The translations under genes were made by a program, and so were the position numbers. A stretch of 64,000 bases of DNA, from contig WTPW01000344.1 of NCBI GenBank assembly GCA_009809945.1, positions 28,594 through 92,593 on the forward strand, in the 5' to 3' direction. This document shows positions 1-11,586 of the stretch, in pieces (positions within the stretch are counted from its first letter, which is position 1; each line of letters opens with the position of its first letter). The notes beneath the pieces were generated by a model. The model searched no databases, had not been told where the DNA came from, and saw only the letters and a program-made list of their open reading frames with translations. The stretch is from Gigaspora margarita. Lineage: Eukaryota > Glomeromycota > Glomeromycetes > Diversisporales > Gigasporaceae.

Positions 1-212
1 GTCACGGCTGATGCTGAAGTTGGCTGATGCTGAAGCTTTGACCTATTTTGATATAAAATTTTAAATTTTTTTGGATGTTTTTTTTTTTTGTTATTTCTTA
101 TAGGGTTAGGGTAGGGTTTGGGTGTAGATTTCATATTTATAGAATATATATGGATTTTAGCAGGGCTTATAGTTTCAAATCGAGACCCCATAGCTTCAGC
201 ATCAGCTGTGAC
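1..212. mobile_element. MITE family A, copy 1 (GTCACAGCTGATGCTGAAG termini)
   Basis: The first bases (GTCACGGCTGATGCTGAAG) are the near-perfect inverted complement of the last ones (CTTCAGCATCAGCTGTGAC). The interior holds a degenerate telomere-like run (agggttagggtagggtttggg). Copies with the same ends lie at 2777-2942 and 45629-45852. The left flank is outside the window, so the target duplication cannot be tested here. No coding capacity; the superfamily is not certain. Confidence 0.75.
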
Positions 213-1266
213 ATTTATTATATAATTACAAGAAATACATAATTGCTTAACTATATATATACACGTATACATGGCTTTTTTTTTTGTACGCTCTTTTCTA
301 ATCTAATGCATAACTATAAATTTAATTATCATCATCTTCGAACCAACCATCAATTTCAATTCCTTTTTGAATTCTCAAATTCTGGTAGACTGCAACAAGT
401 TTTCTTTACCTGTTCATTATAGACATGCACGATATTTATTATGAATAAACCCAAAGTTAGGCCAGCAATGTACTGCTGCTGCCGAAAAAGCTAGAACATT
501 TGTAAAGTTCAAGCGAATTTCTTTTAATGGAGGTCTCCCACGGAGTATGAATGTTTATAATTTTATATTTTAAAAGAGATAACGATAAAATTGCATTTGA
601 CGAAATTAGTTAAATAAATAAATACTATCCATTATTACGTATTATGATTACATCAGAATGTATTAAAACATTTAAACCATTTTTAAATCAATCAATCACA
701 TTGCGTTTCAAAACATAGTACTCTGCGTGAAACGATTTTTTTACTTAGTGGAAAATTAAAACTCACATGTATTTGTTGTATAAATAATATTTATCACGGA
801 TGGTAGTACGCTGTACACTAGCTAATATTGCCTGACGAAATAGTTTCGTCTAAGACGAATGATGAAACCGCTTCGTCTGGCAGCTTCAATTAGACGAATG
901 ACGAATGACGAAACTCGTGATATTTATGAAAAAAAATAAATAAAAATAAAACGTGCGATATTAACTTTAGGAATCATTAAAAACCGGTTAGGCATAAACG
1001 CCTTCTGGCGTTCTGAGGCTATCCGATGTAAAACAAAATTTTGATGATAACACAGTAATATATTATTTGTATATTTTAACATAAAAAAGCCTCTTTATAG
1101 GTAAAATTTCATGATACGCATTTTTAGCTAGTTGTCATAGTAAAATTTTGTGATATTACGATTTCTGTTAGTTGTTTATGTTACACGAAGATTCGAAGAT
1201 CCTGCAATTTTTATTGGTTCCGATCCTAAATTTTGTGCACCATATGGGCCGATTTGGATCTTTTAG
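213..1266. other. Non-coding AT-rich stretch
   Basis: No supportable gene. It contains a small imperfect inverted repeat at about 827-905, with repeated GACGAA/TTCGTC words (tgacgaaatagtttcgtc, agacgaatgacgaatgacgaa), probably another foldback remnant. Otherwise I see nothing. Confidence 0.5.
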
Positions 1267-2479
1267 TACAGTCGTCCTCCCCTATGATCACACAGTTAGG
1301 CACGTACCAATCAGGTGATTATAAAGAAGTGTGACTATATAAAGGTTATCTCTATATAAGCACGCTTATATTAAAAAATAATTAATGTGATTTAATAGAG
1401 GTAAATATTTAAACAATCAATTTTTTTTTCGCATGTAGTACGTACGCAAATAGAACGGAATTCATCAATTAATTTTCCTACTAAAAATGGAACTTTCAAG
1501 TCTACATTAACCGTACGATCAAATTTTTTCGTATGTCCGTCTGAATCTACAGTACAATACTACTTTACTATTACATAAAAGCTAAGTAGAATTCTTATTT
1601 ATTGTTCTTCTATAAATGTATTCATTAAAATAATGCTAATTCTTTCTTGTTTTTTATGAAGTTTCAAGTAAGGCACTCGACTTGATCAGGGGTACGTGCT
1701 CAGGATTCGAAACATTTCGAAGGTAGTTTTTGTGGACAGTATCGTTTAAATGACATTACTAAATTCGCATACCCTAATGCTAACCGGTCACGAAACTGTC
1801 CATAAGAATTATCTGTAGGTTTTCCAACGGATCACGACGAAGACACAAATACTAGTTTAAGTACGTATTTATCATATAACGATAAAGAGTTTTCTTGCTT
1901 GGGTTCAGCAATTAATCTCTTTCTTTAATAGATGTAACACGATTTGGTAGTAAAAGGAAAACTACTATTATTTGTGATGTCCAACTGATACGAATTCGCT
2001 TTTATGTTCACACTTTCAGTACGATGAACTTATCAAAGATTTTTTTCTGAGCATAGGACTATATATTTACATAGATAATATACGTATGTTGAAAAATAAT
2101 ATGTGTATAAAAAAGAAAAAAAACCATAATAATGATAGTAATATCACAATACGGTATCATAACTTCCTCGTACTCATCCTCGTTATTTAACGGTGTAAAA
2201 AAATCACCAATAGATGTTTGGCGCTTAGATTCAACATATTTTCGGTTTACCAAAGTTAAGTATTTTCGAAAAATTTTAAGGTCCTCAGCTTTGAAACCTG
2301 CATCAGTTTGTTGTTCAAAAAAAACTAATAAACTTCTTTAAACCCATTAATCCTTCTGAAATAGGAATTTCTGGTTGTTCTTCATCTGAATCATTAGGAT
2401 CCATTCTCGCGTTGATTTGCTTCATCTAAAACGATTTCAATAATTTCTGAGTCTTCAAGCTTTTCCTCGGTTATGATAT

Positions 2480-3085
2480 GCAAATTATTGAGATCTAAAT
2501 ATGTGTTTAATTGGCCTTCTATTTCCAGATCTGGATTTTGAGAGGTCAAATCTATTTGACATCCTCTTCTTGCTGTTCTGACAATGTATCCTGAATATTA
2601 ATAGTGGTTCTATTTCTTCACGGGAAACTGATGGCAGAATTCCGGTTTTCCTCCAACAATTGACAATTACTAAATCTTCAACGGCGTCCAAAGACTCAGA
2701 TATGTAGTAAATAGCATCTTTAATATTTAATTTGTTTCTAATTGAAATGAAATATAATTATATTAAAAAGCTTATTGTTGCAGCTGATGCTAGAATCGAC
2801 TTTATTTTATTAAGAAATTTTAAAAATATTTTTGGGATATATTTTTAGAGTTAGGTTAAGGCTTAGGGATGGATTTATTTATAAAAGTTATGTATGGGTT
2901 TAGTAGAATTAAATAAAGGCATCTCTTAGCATCAGTCATGAACTTATTGAAGAATTAAGTTCTAACTTTTTTAAATCTTCATTATTTTCAAATTGCATTA
3001 GTAGGTGACGGATGTATTTTTGCTTATATTTGGATTTGAAACTTTTGATAACACCCGCATCCATAGGCTGACATTCGAATAATCA
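2480..3085 (-). pseudogene. Pogo-like transposase, C-terminal part (broken)
   Basis: Minus-strand translation gives QPMDAGVIKSFKSKYKQKY around 3075-3020, the classic tail of the pogo/CENPB-derived DDE domain (QP.DAG.I..FK..Y). It continues as a charged stretch to about 2950. After the MITE at 2777-2942 it resumes as LNIKDAIYYISESLDAVEDL and VIVNCWRKTGILPS, the usual NCWRKTGI block that ends this domain. A GT...AG pair (GT near 2963, AG near 2746) could mark an intron into which the MITE fell. Stop codons and lost reading frame show it is dead. It belongs with the N-terminal fragment at 4240-4871. Confidence 0.8.
2777..2942. mobile_element. MITE family A, copy 2, inserted in the pogo transposase
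   Basis: Ends GTTGCAGCTGATGCT and AGCATCAGTCATGAA are related inverted. The element is flanked by a 6-bp repeat CTTATT (2771-2776 and 2943-2948). The interior contains gttaggttaaggcttaggg, a decayed telomere-like run. It separates two blocks of transposase coding sequence, so it postdates the transposon. Confidence 0.75.
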
Positions 3086-3419
3086 GGAATGGTACGTGGT
3101 TGACCATAACCACTACCATAACGACCCTTACTCCCACCAGTACTATGTTTACCATGATTACGACAGTTACTACGATTACCACGATTACTACCACTACCAC
3201 TACCACGACTACCACGACTACCACACTACCACTACTACCACGACTAGTTAATCTTTGCTGACCTCGACTTCGACCTTGACAATTCCTACGTAAAGCAGTT
3301 GTCACTTCAGGTTCTGAATGAACAGATGTTTCTTCATATAAATCAGAATTTGATTCTTCTGATTCGTGTGTTTCATAAGAATTAGGTTGGTTATGCTCTG
3401 ATCCATATTTGTTAACCAT
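3084..3419 (-). CDS. Hypothetical RG/GS-rich fragment, probably not functional
   Basis: From an ATG at 3419 the minus strand reads MVNKYGSEHNQPNSYETHES, then an acidic stretch, then RRNCQGRSRGQQRL. The displayed frame then turns into polyvaline, because the DNA is a degenerate GGT/AGT/CGT triplet repeat. A neighbouring frame of the same repeat reads SRGSRGSGSGSNRGNRSN and so on, a typical RG/GS low-complexity tail, so a one-base shift is likely. It abuts the pogo transposase fragment at about 3084 with no sensible fusion. It may be the first exon of a captured gene or part of an inserted element. I do not recognise a function. Confidence 0.3.
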
Positions 3420-4048
3420 TCAGAAAATATATTATTTCGCATCTATGCCCGAGAGTTTGCACGATAAGTGACAGGTAAGGAATCATAATTAATATTATGA
3501 AGTACTTGAGGAGAAATTGAAAACCCAATTACTAATAGTTTTAATTTTTCAGTTACAGTTGCGTTAATGCTAGCATAATTGTAATCCGCGATCGATCCTA
3601 ATTATACAAAATCGTTAAAATAATTATTTTATTATTAAATGAATTTGAGAGACCAACATGAGATTGGTTCCGACATGGGATCAATTAGTAGTTTTATGAT
3701 TAAATACTAAGTGACTGCATGTAGAAACTAGGAATGTTATCCTGCTTGCCAATACTCTGTTTGACCTGTTTGAAACTGAACCCAATGGAACTCGAGTTTT
3801 TGTGGTCACATGATTTTATTATTAAATTATGCTCCAAACGAATTGGGTGAGCAATATTGATTTGTAATAAACTTTAGATTATCATTATCGATAGCAGTTT
3901 TATTAAACTGCTCATGCAAGCATAATTATTAGTACATTTATATAAACTGAGTTCAAAAATTGGTTTTTATATAAATATGCTCCAAGGTTTTAAGCACAAG
4001 CTAACTGGTTGGAGCATGGTAACATCAATAACATATCTAGTCGAAACC

Positions 4049-4227
4049 AACATCTTATTGCACGGGTCTTATGTGACAATCCGTGCTTTTTCATTTACTT
4101 ATTGGCATGGGATTGTTATGTCAGACACTGTGCAATAAGATAACCTGTTACACACACGGGTTCATATTTAAATTCTGTGCCTTCAGCACGGAATATGAAC
4201 CTGTGTGTAACTGGGTTATTCACTCAC
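4049..4227. repeat. Nested foldback DNA
   Basis: Two consecutive inverted repeats: CTTATTGCAC (from about 4051) against GTGCAATAAG (to about 4141), and ACACACGGGTTCATAT (from about 4150) against ATATGAACCTGTGTGT (to about 4208), with flanking AACCTGTTAC/GTAACTGGGTT. An open frame here is a by-product of the hairpin. It probably marks a small element inserted in the transposase between its DDE halves. Confidence 0.6.
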
Positions 4228-4239
4228 AATATATAATAA

Positions 4240-4871
4240 CTAGCCTTTTAAATCCAGGTCTTGATCAAGATGCAAGTGTTTGATCTGGTGCCATTCAAAA
4301 AAAAGCTCTGTCTCATCAGCATTGAACACATTATCCAATGTATAATTTTCAATTAATTCACGTAATTTTCTCTAGATTCCGGAAGTGAAGATAGTGGTGC
4401 ACTGTTGGCTTCTCCATGTAAGTGAAAATTTCTAAGATTATTACGCTGTTTAAATTTATGAATCCATCTTTTGGAAAATTTTAAAGCATCATCATCCAAG
4501 TTCAAGGCTTTTGCAAAAACAGCTGCCTTTTCCTTAAGCATTAATTCCGTTAGAATCATTTCACTATTGATAACTTGTTCAACCCAGAGTCTCATTGGTT
4601 GATCCAATAAAGGATATTTCACTTTTGTATGCTGAAAATCACTGGGCCTAATTGGTCATCTGTAACTGCTAACCATTTTGACTTATCTTTTAATATTTTA
4701 GAAATTGTAGACTGCTCCAAATTTAAACTGGGATCTTGCGAATTGAAATGGTCTGCAATCTCGATTTGTCTTTTGTTTAGGATTCTTTTCACTATATTCA
4801 CATATTTCACGTTTTAAATGTTCACTAACAGCCATTCTGGGTCTTTTTTGTGGTAAATTATTAGATGACAT
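4240..4871 (-). pseudogene. Pogo-like transposase, N-terminal part with CENPB helix-turn-helix (frameshifted)
   Basis: From ATG at 4871 the minus strand reads MSSNNLPQKRPRMAVSEHLK then REICEYSEKNPKQ. A frameshift leads into RQIEIADHFNSQDPSLNLEQ and TISKILKDKSKWLA (CENPB-N/Psq type HTH). A second shift leads into KYPLLDQPMRLWVEQ, then LKEKAAVFAKALN and SKRWIHKFKQRNNLR (CENPB-type HTH, Tc5). A third leads into LRELIENYTLDNVFNADETE then LFFEWHQ, the first DDE motif (N.DE). Three frame changes within 630 bp show decay. After about 4240 the homology stops at foldback DNA. DNA binding and TA-specific integration are known for the family; this copy cannot encode it. Confidence 0.85.
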
Positions 4872-5219
4872 ATATAAGCAAAGGATTCGCCTAAAGGATT
4901 TATGAAAGGATTTATGAAACCTTTTTATGTTTATAGTGTGATGGCAACTACAATTACGAAATTTATCTGAAAATATAAGGATGATGGCAAGTGAAGTTAT
5001 AATTTTAAATTTACTTTTTTAAATAATTATTATTGACTTCAGTTAACTTTATTTGAATTCAAAGAATAGCATTAAATTTACAGGCATCCTGTCACCAACA
5101 AGCTTTAACTATACAAGCTGTTTGGCAAAATCTTGTTTACATGATTGTTATTGTAAGTTCTATACTTAGATTTATAGAGAATTCTATGTATGCCATCACT
5201 TGCGCTTTATTTTGAGTAT

Positions 5220-5932
5220 ATGGGCGTTATTTAAATTACGTACATGGGCGTTATTTCGGTCGATTTTTGGATAGCTTGGTTTTTAAAATAACGCCCATGT
5301 ACGTTATGTCTCAGATAGTCTTTCCCAAATGTATAAATTGCTAATTGGCACCCAAGGCCTTATTTATGATTACTAATTTCATTTATTCGTGTTGTTTTAG
5401 AATCATAGGAAGAATTTTCTTGTTGTTTTGGAATCATAGAAAGAATTTATTAATAAGTATTTAAAATAAGATATTCATATTCAAGAAATATTTGCTACTT
5501 AGCTTTATTTTGCTCACGTTAATTTGGTGCATGAGTATATTCCTATTTCTATACGATTGTATGACAGGTTTTTTATGACTTATACCTGATAAACCAGGAA
5601 ATAGTACCCATTTCGAAACCCATTTTTTCACCAATTAATATAAGTCATCAAAATTCCATCATGACATCATATACTACTACGGAGAAATAACCTGGTAGAT
5701 CTTCGATAATATGAGAATTTTTCAGGCCTTTAGATACTAACCTTTTATTCCCGCTGTCGGGTGTGCTTAAAATAAGCTATTAATTTAACACAAAGCAAAT
5801 GCTCATAATTTCGTTTTAAATGCAGTAGTCAAATCCCTAAATAAAAATAAAATTCAGGTCTGTGGGTGGTTTAGGGACACACACGGGCATTTTTTGAGTT
5901 CATGCATGCGATTTTCTAAATAACGCCCATTC
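5220..5932. mobile_element. Possible foldback element with ATGGGCGTTATTTA ends
   Basis: ATGGGCGTTATTTA at about 5220 is repeated inverted as TAAATAACGCCCAT ending at about 5932. Additional internal copies lie at 5249 (direct) and 5289-5299 (inverted: AAAATAACGCCCATGTACG). The multiple copies of the end make boundaries uncertain. No coding content is seen. Confidence 0.4.
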
Positions 5933-6494
5933 TGTTATTATACAGACAGGTTTTTTTTTTGGCAGCGCTAACAAAGTTTTGGGAATTTGAGTGATGCCAA
6001 ATAAAAACTCGTAGATAAACTCGATTCTGATACTTAAACGATGCTACGGGAAACAAGCTTAGAAATTCAAAGCAAGTTAATTTTTTAATGTAATGCGTTA
6101 AGAAAAGCGAATGTCATACGGTGACTGCATACTGATTAATAGTTTTTCAGCATAATTGACAGATCATGATGCTACGATTTGCTGAAACACAAGCCAATAA
6201 AAGTCTCATCCCACAATGAAGTCGCAAAGCTGGTCATGAAGGTTCACTAAACATCATGACCTACTGATTCGAGTTTTTAACATACTCTATTTTTAGAATG
6301 CCTGTTTTTTCAACTTATCGGTTTTGTTAAAATAAAAAATTAATGTTTTTTAGATTGTGATCGTTCAAAAAATTCTAAAAAAATGTGATGGTGATTATAG
6401 CATAATTGTGACTGTATAGAGGGGTTTTTAAATAATAAAAAAATGGGAATTTAAAAATCGCGTGATTATGTAGAGTTTGTGACTGTATGGGAGG

Positions 6495-7112
6495 CAGGGA
6501 CGTGGAATAATATCGATTTCCGTAAATCGATATTTTTGCAATTTGTAATGCCGTGTAACATTACGAAATTCGGGCAAAATTTAGATATAATTCGGGTCAG
6601 GCAATATAAATTTGAAAATTGGAGTAAAATCACTAAAAAAGTTTCAAATTTCGTAATGTAGCGCGATCAAGAAAATTCAAAACAAACATTCGTTTTTGTC
6701 AAAAATCGCTTATCTGTTATAGCTCAAAGTTTAGACTATGAAAGGGCCTTCTGCGCATGAGTAAAAAAATTTCCCTTGCAAAATTTTGATATATATAGTA
6801 CCTTCCCTAGTAACAAGGCCCTAACCCTAACTAAACAAAACAAAATTTTACTTCGAAGTAATTTTGAAACTTTTTTGGGTGGCGATTCTACTCGAGTAAA
6901 ATTTGAACAACTCGAAGTGTCGGAAAGTTTCGGAAAAAGCAAACATCCAAAACAGATATCGATTCAGTAGTGGAAGTCTTTAGTTATTGATCACGTTATA
7001 TGCATACTGTATTTTGATTGGTTCGTTCAATGTAAATCGATATAAATCGATATTTTTAACCAAATCGATCGATATTTTTGCAAAATCAAATCGATATTAT
7101 TCCCCGTCCCTG
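6495..7112. mobile_element. hAT-type MITE with perfect 8-bp target duplication
   Basis: The ends CAGGGACGTGGAATAATATC and GATATTATTCCCCGTCCCTG are inverted repeats. The 8-bp ATGGGAGG occurs immediately before (6487-6494) and after (7113-7120). An 8-bp duplication and CAGGG termini fit hAT. The interior contains ccctaaccctaac at about 6820 and no transposase; two overlapping open frames are non-coding. It lies in the right arm of the pogo transposon, only 30 bp from its end. Confidence 0.88.
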
Positions 7113-7480
7113 ATGGGAGGTTACTATATGGTGGGACGACTGTATAAGATCTTCAAAGTTGTACCAATATTGATAGTGATTATTGTAAATTTATCTTATA
7201 TTAAAAATAGATCCATGATTAATGATATTTTTAAACTATCTTCGAAAAAGTTTCTTGAAATCGCTAGTGTGTTAATCTGTTGGGAATTTGGTTTTCCTAA
7301 ATTAACTCACAACAATTAAAAGGTAGTTAGCAAAATGGTAGGTATAACACTTTGCAAGGTGTCTAGAGCATTAACAAAATTTTATATCCTATTTTTCGTC
7401 TTTGTTATCTTGTTATCTTTGTTATCTTTGTATTTTTTTTTACTTATACTTTATTTAAACGTTTAGGTTGTCTTAGTGTA

Positions 7481-7721
7481 TGGGTCTTTGCCTTGAAAAT
7501 GACCTTATGGGACTATGTAGATTTTAAGAATAAAAATTAAAATTTCTAGTCATTCAATAATCTAATTCAAATAAATTTTTTTTTAATTTTGTCGAGCTTA
7601 ATGAGTTTTACAAAATAATAAAAAGTTTATTTGAATTGAATTACTGGTTGGCTAAAAATTTTAATATTTATTCTTAAAATCTACATAGTCCCATAAGGTC
7701 ATTTTCAAGGCAAAGACCCCA
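7481..7721. mobile_element. 241-bp palindromic MITE (TGGGTCTTTGCCTTG ends, TA flanks)
   Basis: A nearly perfect inverted repeat of about 60 bp per arm begins TGGGTCTTTGCCTTGAAAAT and ends ATTTTCAAGGCAAAGACCCC then A. It is bordered by TA on both sides (7479-7480, 7722-7723), suggesting Tc1/mariner/pogo mobilisation. The loop is AT-rich and non-coding. Confidence 0.8.
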
Positions 7722-9060
7722 TATTAATCTTTTGGGAATTGGTTTTCAGTGGAATTTACAGTAAGTAAATATAATAACTGTAGACATGATATTTTAATAC
7801 CATATTTTTTGTCTTTATATATCTAATATACTTTTACACTTACAAATATTTATTATTTTATTTAAAGTGTTTAGGTTATTCATGTACAAAATTTTTAAGT
7901 CATTTGTGTACAAAATTTTTAGCCTACTTTATATAAAGATTCTTTATAAGGTGTTTTAAAAATGTTTTTAAACTTTTATCTTGAAATTATGTTCCTATGA
8001 AATGGTATTTTGAAATATTCGCTATGAAGTAAATGTTTTCAAATCAATAGTATAAAGTAATATCTTCCAAAATAAATTTTTTAAATTTTTTAAAATTTTA
8101 AATTTTTCAATCATAAACTTTCATATGATGTAATTTCTATTTGATACTAAAATATCAGATAGTGTTCATTTACACATTAAACAACCAATTGTAACATATG
8201 TGATATTATAAGGAGTCAAATTGGTCCATATGCAATTGAAATTGGATTTCAAATCTTACAATTTTGGAATTAAGAAAATAGAACTATACGATGATTTTCT
8301 GTATTCTTTACAAATGATTTTTGCTTATTAATCTTGCAGGTCACCCAGAAATAAGTTGGTTTCAATATCTTGAAAACTTGTTCCTAACAAACTTTTTGTC
8401 GACGCTATTTTAATAGTACATCAGCTTAAAGAAGAAATCTTTGCATTTGTTTTATTAGTTATTTAATAACTAACTAATCAATTTAACTAAAACGTTAATT
8501 GATATTATGGTAACGTTTAGCATTATAAGAATATTCACAGTAATACTTTACAGCTTTTATAACATTTAAAGATTTCTTAGTCGAGAGTCATGTTAGGTGA
8601 GTATTCACGGCTTTTGTTTTTAAATAACATACAGATTTGATGCTTAATTTAATCACTAGACATCTCTTCGCTTAGTTTTTATTAACGATTGAAATTCTGA
8701 AGTCTAATTTTTTTAAATTTTGGTTGAAGGTGTCGATTTGAACTACTTGATAAAATGTCAAAATTATTATAAATTATAATTAGTAATTTATATATTTTGT
8801 GAACTTAATTTACTATTTCAGGATCGCAAATAGGAAAGGACAATTTTTATATGGTACTGGAAGCTTATACTCGAAAATCACGCAATTTTTTTCGTGATCG
8901 TAGTCGGCCAATAAAATTAATGTATGTAATATACTGCGTCAAAATATAAAATGTAAAAATTTTTAGACAAATTTTTTACAATGACCGATAACTTCATACA
9001 TGGGACTGAGCTAAATATTAACTCTTCTATAAAGAGTTACTTTAATATTCAATTTTTTAT
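7722..9060. other. AT-rich stretch without recognisable features
   Basis: No open frame longer than a few dozen codons, no clear inverted repeat, no RNA gene. A small cluster of TTAGTTATTTAATAACTAA palindromic words occurs near 8455. Confidence 0.5.
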
Positions 9061-9067
9061 GTATTAA

Positions 9068-9074
9068 GTAATAA

Positions 9075-9146
<72 letters not shown>
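9068..9146. repeat. Compound microsatellite (AAAT)n-(AAT)n
   Basis: Uninterrupted AAAT/TAAA units are followed by about 13 AAT/TAA units, a simple-sequence tract within AT-rich non-coding DNA. Confidence 0.95.
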
Positions 9147-9149
<3 letters not shown>

Positions 9150-9877
9150 GGTATTTGCAAACAGCAGGATTTAAATTCAAGTTGTATATATTGTTAAATC
9201 ATAATCAGTCATAATAAATACAAATAGATAAAGGTAAAAATTCATATTGCTTAACATAAATTATTACATTGCCCATCTCTAATCACAAGGATTATTATTA
9301 CTAATCTTATGCAAATAATAATTTAGCTCTATAGACGGATTTTTGCGTACTAGATTTTTTGTTACTTCGCATTGACTTTTTGTTTATTGATTTTAATTCA
9401 GCTTTATTGACCTTCAAGTTTTTAACTTAATTATCCATATTAAGGCCGAATGCGTTTTTTTGTAGGTAAGGTGAAATAATTTCGTTAGCAAGTTTTCCTT
9501 TGGATATCGCATTGAGGTTAAGAGGGTTAATGTATTTGCATTTTGTGGTTATGGCATTTTAAAAATTGTTTAATATCTCTTTTTTTTTTGTGTTTATGAA
9601 ATATTAGTAAGGATATTATGAATTTTGGAAGAGATTCATTATCAATTTGACTAATAATTTTATGAATTTCATTTCGCTGAGATCGCATGTATATCATGTG
9701 GCATTTTTTTTTTGAAAGTTTTGGCATCTTAGATAAATAAATGAATTATAAGATTATTAATTCCACAGTCATGTAAAAAGTATCTTTTTATTATCATTTT
9801 AACAATGAATTCTTGCACAAGTGTTTCAGAGAAATTGTTTCTTCTTTTAACAAAAAATACACTAATACGTTTTAAAC

Positions 9878-10205
9878 GGGTGGCAATTATTTCGCCGACA
9901 ATCACTTCACCGACATAACATTTCACTGACAATTATTCACCGATAAGCTCATATTACCGACAGTTTATTTCACCGAAGCTCATTTCACCGACAAAGTAAT
10001 TCTGGTCATTGTCGTTAGGGTCAGGATAGGGTCAGGGTAGGGTCAGGGTAAAATTAGGGTTAAAGTTAGTGTGCTTTTTAAAAAAAAACTTGTCGGTGAA
10101 ATGAGCTTCGGTGAAACAAACTGTCGGTAAAATGAACTTGTCGGAGAATATTTGTCGGTGAAATGTTATGTCGGTGAAGTGATTGTCGGCGAAATAATAC
10201 GGTCC
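9878..10205. mobile_element. Mutator-like MITE with iterated TCACCGACA motif and 10-bp target duplication
   Basis: Each arm holds many spaced copies of TTTCACCGACA or its complement TGTCGGTGAAA. The arms begin GGGTGGCAATTATTTCGCC and end GGCGAAATAATACGGTCC. The 10-bp CGTTTTAAAC is repeated exactly at 9868-9877 and 10206-10215, a duplication length typical of Mutator-like elements. The loop carries a telomere-like tract (gtcagggtagggtcagggt ... attagggtt, 10015-10060). The two arms give near-identical N-termini (MSVKCYVGEVIVGEII) in diverging open frames, which is an inverted-repeat artefact. A related copy lies at 13700-13862. Confidence 0.85.
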
Positions 10206-10215
10206 CGTTTTAAAC

Positions 10216-11530
10216 AGATAACTTTATTTAATAAAAATTTAAGACTCCAAAAAGTAATAATTAAAATTTATCTTTATCGTAAAGATATTTATGCTCAATT
10301 CAATAAACAATGTTTCTTTTTCTATTCTTGCACGAATACACAATAGTATGATTAATAGCATCAAGGCATTATTATTCTGAGAAATCAAATAACAGTGTGG
10401 TTTCTTGACTTCCTTTTTGTGCAAAATGCATAATGTATAATCACACTAACTTAGAGAGCATCAAATGTTTTTCCAAATACACAATTGCATTAATGAATGT
10501 TCCTAGTAAGAATTGAAAAGCACTTATTTCAATAATTAGCTTTTCATGAATTAGTCTTTCCTAATTACTAGACTAAATTACTTGCTTATGCATAATTTTA
10601 AAGCTGCAATCCTAGAAGCCATCGATCGTGAATTTAACTATCAAATTCCAGAATGTTATTTGAGTGCAACCAAGGGAAAATGTGACATTGGTTTATCATT
10701 GATAAAATAATAAATGAAAACCAATGTCCTATTTTCCTTTGGCAGCACTCATTTATTGCGCTTACAAAATTGGGACCTATGATTTTCATTATTATTGCAG
10801 CATTATTATTATTATTATTTTTATAAATAATTGCAATTTGATTGCGATTGCGGTTGTATAGTACTTATGAAGCTGGCCAATTCATATAATTTTTCCGCAA
10901 TCACACAATCACAACCACTAAAAAAAAAAGTCATAAGGTTACATAATTTTGCAAAGCGCATTTATTAATTTTACTACATTCAATTTAAGGTTCACCATAT
11001 AGTTTTTAAAATGATCGCCTACTCTATTTAATTTAACGGTTTCACAACATTCGTTCATTCAAAGATGTTTCATTGGAATTTTTCCGCAAAGCTATTCTTT
11101 AAATAACTATCATTTGGCATAAAGATTGGAGCCAGGGTTAAAATGGTTGCTACATAGTTACCCGCTCAGGCAACTTGGTCTAATCTCTAATTTGCAGGGC
11201 GTTAAATAAATCCCTAACTTTAATTTGCATACTTGTTATCGTTATATCAAAGTGAAATCATTAATGAATTGTATTAAATAAATTTTTAATTAATTTTTTT
11301 TTTAAAATATATATATATATATATATAACGCTCTTTTTTTCAAAATACAGAGTGTTCTGAACAATATGGTAAAATTTCTAGGTAAGTAATATGCAAAATT
11401 CTAAGATATAGTTTGCATAAAAAATTATTTAATTTCAAATCATATCTCGAGCAATTTTTTAAAAATTTTAAAAAAATCTTAACAAAAATTAATAAAAAGT
11501 TGTTAAATTATATTATAGGTAGAGATATGA
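10216..11530. other. AT-rich non-coding stretch
   Basis: Apart from the palindrome at 10661-10751, an ATT microsatellite near 10801, an imperfect inverted repeat around 10845-10920 (gattgcgattgcggttgt against cacaatcacaacc) and an (AT)n run at about 11313-11331, I see no feature. Confidence 0.5.
10661..10751. repeat. 91-bp palindromic element
   Basis: TGAGTGCAACCAAGGGAAAA plus ATGTGACATTGGTTT in the left arm pair with AAACCAATGTCCTATTTTCC and TTTGGCAGCACTCA in the right arm. Size and symmetry suit a minimal foldback MITE; no target duplication was identified. Confidence 0.7.
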
Positions 11531-11586
11531 CCCGATGAATAATATATTCGAATATTCAGTGAGTATTCGAATATTCGAATATATTA

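Larger units (their letters stand above)
1269..7142 (-). mobile_element. Decayed pogo/Tigger-type DNA transposon with TA target duplication
   Basis: The left end CAGTCGTCCTCC at 1269 is matched inverted by GGACGACTG ending at 7142. Both are flanked by TA (1267-1268 and 7143-7144), the target duplication of the Tc1/mariner/pogo superfamily. Inside, on the minus strand, are pieces of one pogo-like transposase: the N-terminus with CENPB-type helix-turn-helix and first DDE aspartate at 4240-4871, and the C-terminus at 2480-3085. The element was later hit by MITE family A (2777-2942), foldback DNA (4049-4227) and a hAT MITE (6495-7112). At 5.9 kb it is longer than typical pogo elements, in keeping with these nested insertions. 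Termini and duplication are seen directly; family is assigned from protein motifs. Confidence 0.8.

Noticed and set aside
3024-3240. Polyvaline membrane-like segment on the minus strand
   Set aside because: The frame is a slipped reading of a GGTAGT/CGT triplet repeat; the neighbouring frame gives a more natural RG/GS tail.
6987-7319. 110-codon plus-strand frame
   Set aside because: It crosses the end of the hAT MITE and the end of the pogo transposon, so it cannot be one ancestral gene.
9729-10346. Two diverging open frames with identical starts (MSVKCYVGEVIVGEII)
   Set aside because: They are the two arms of the CCGACA inverted repeat read outward; the shared N-terminus is the terminal repeat, not a gene pair.
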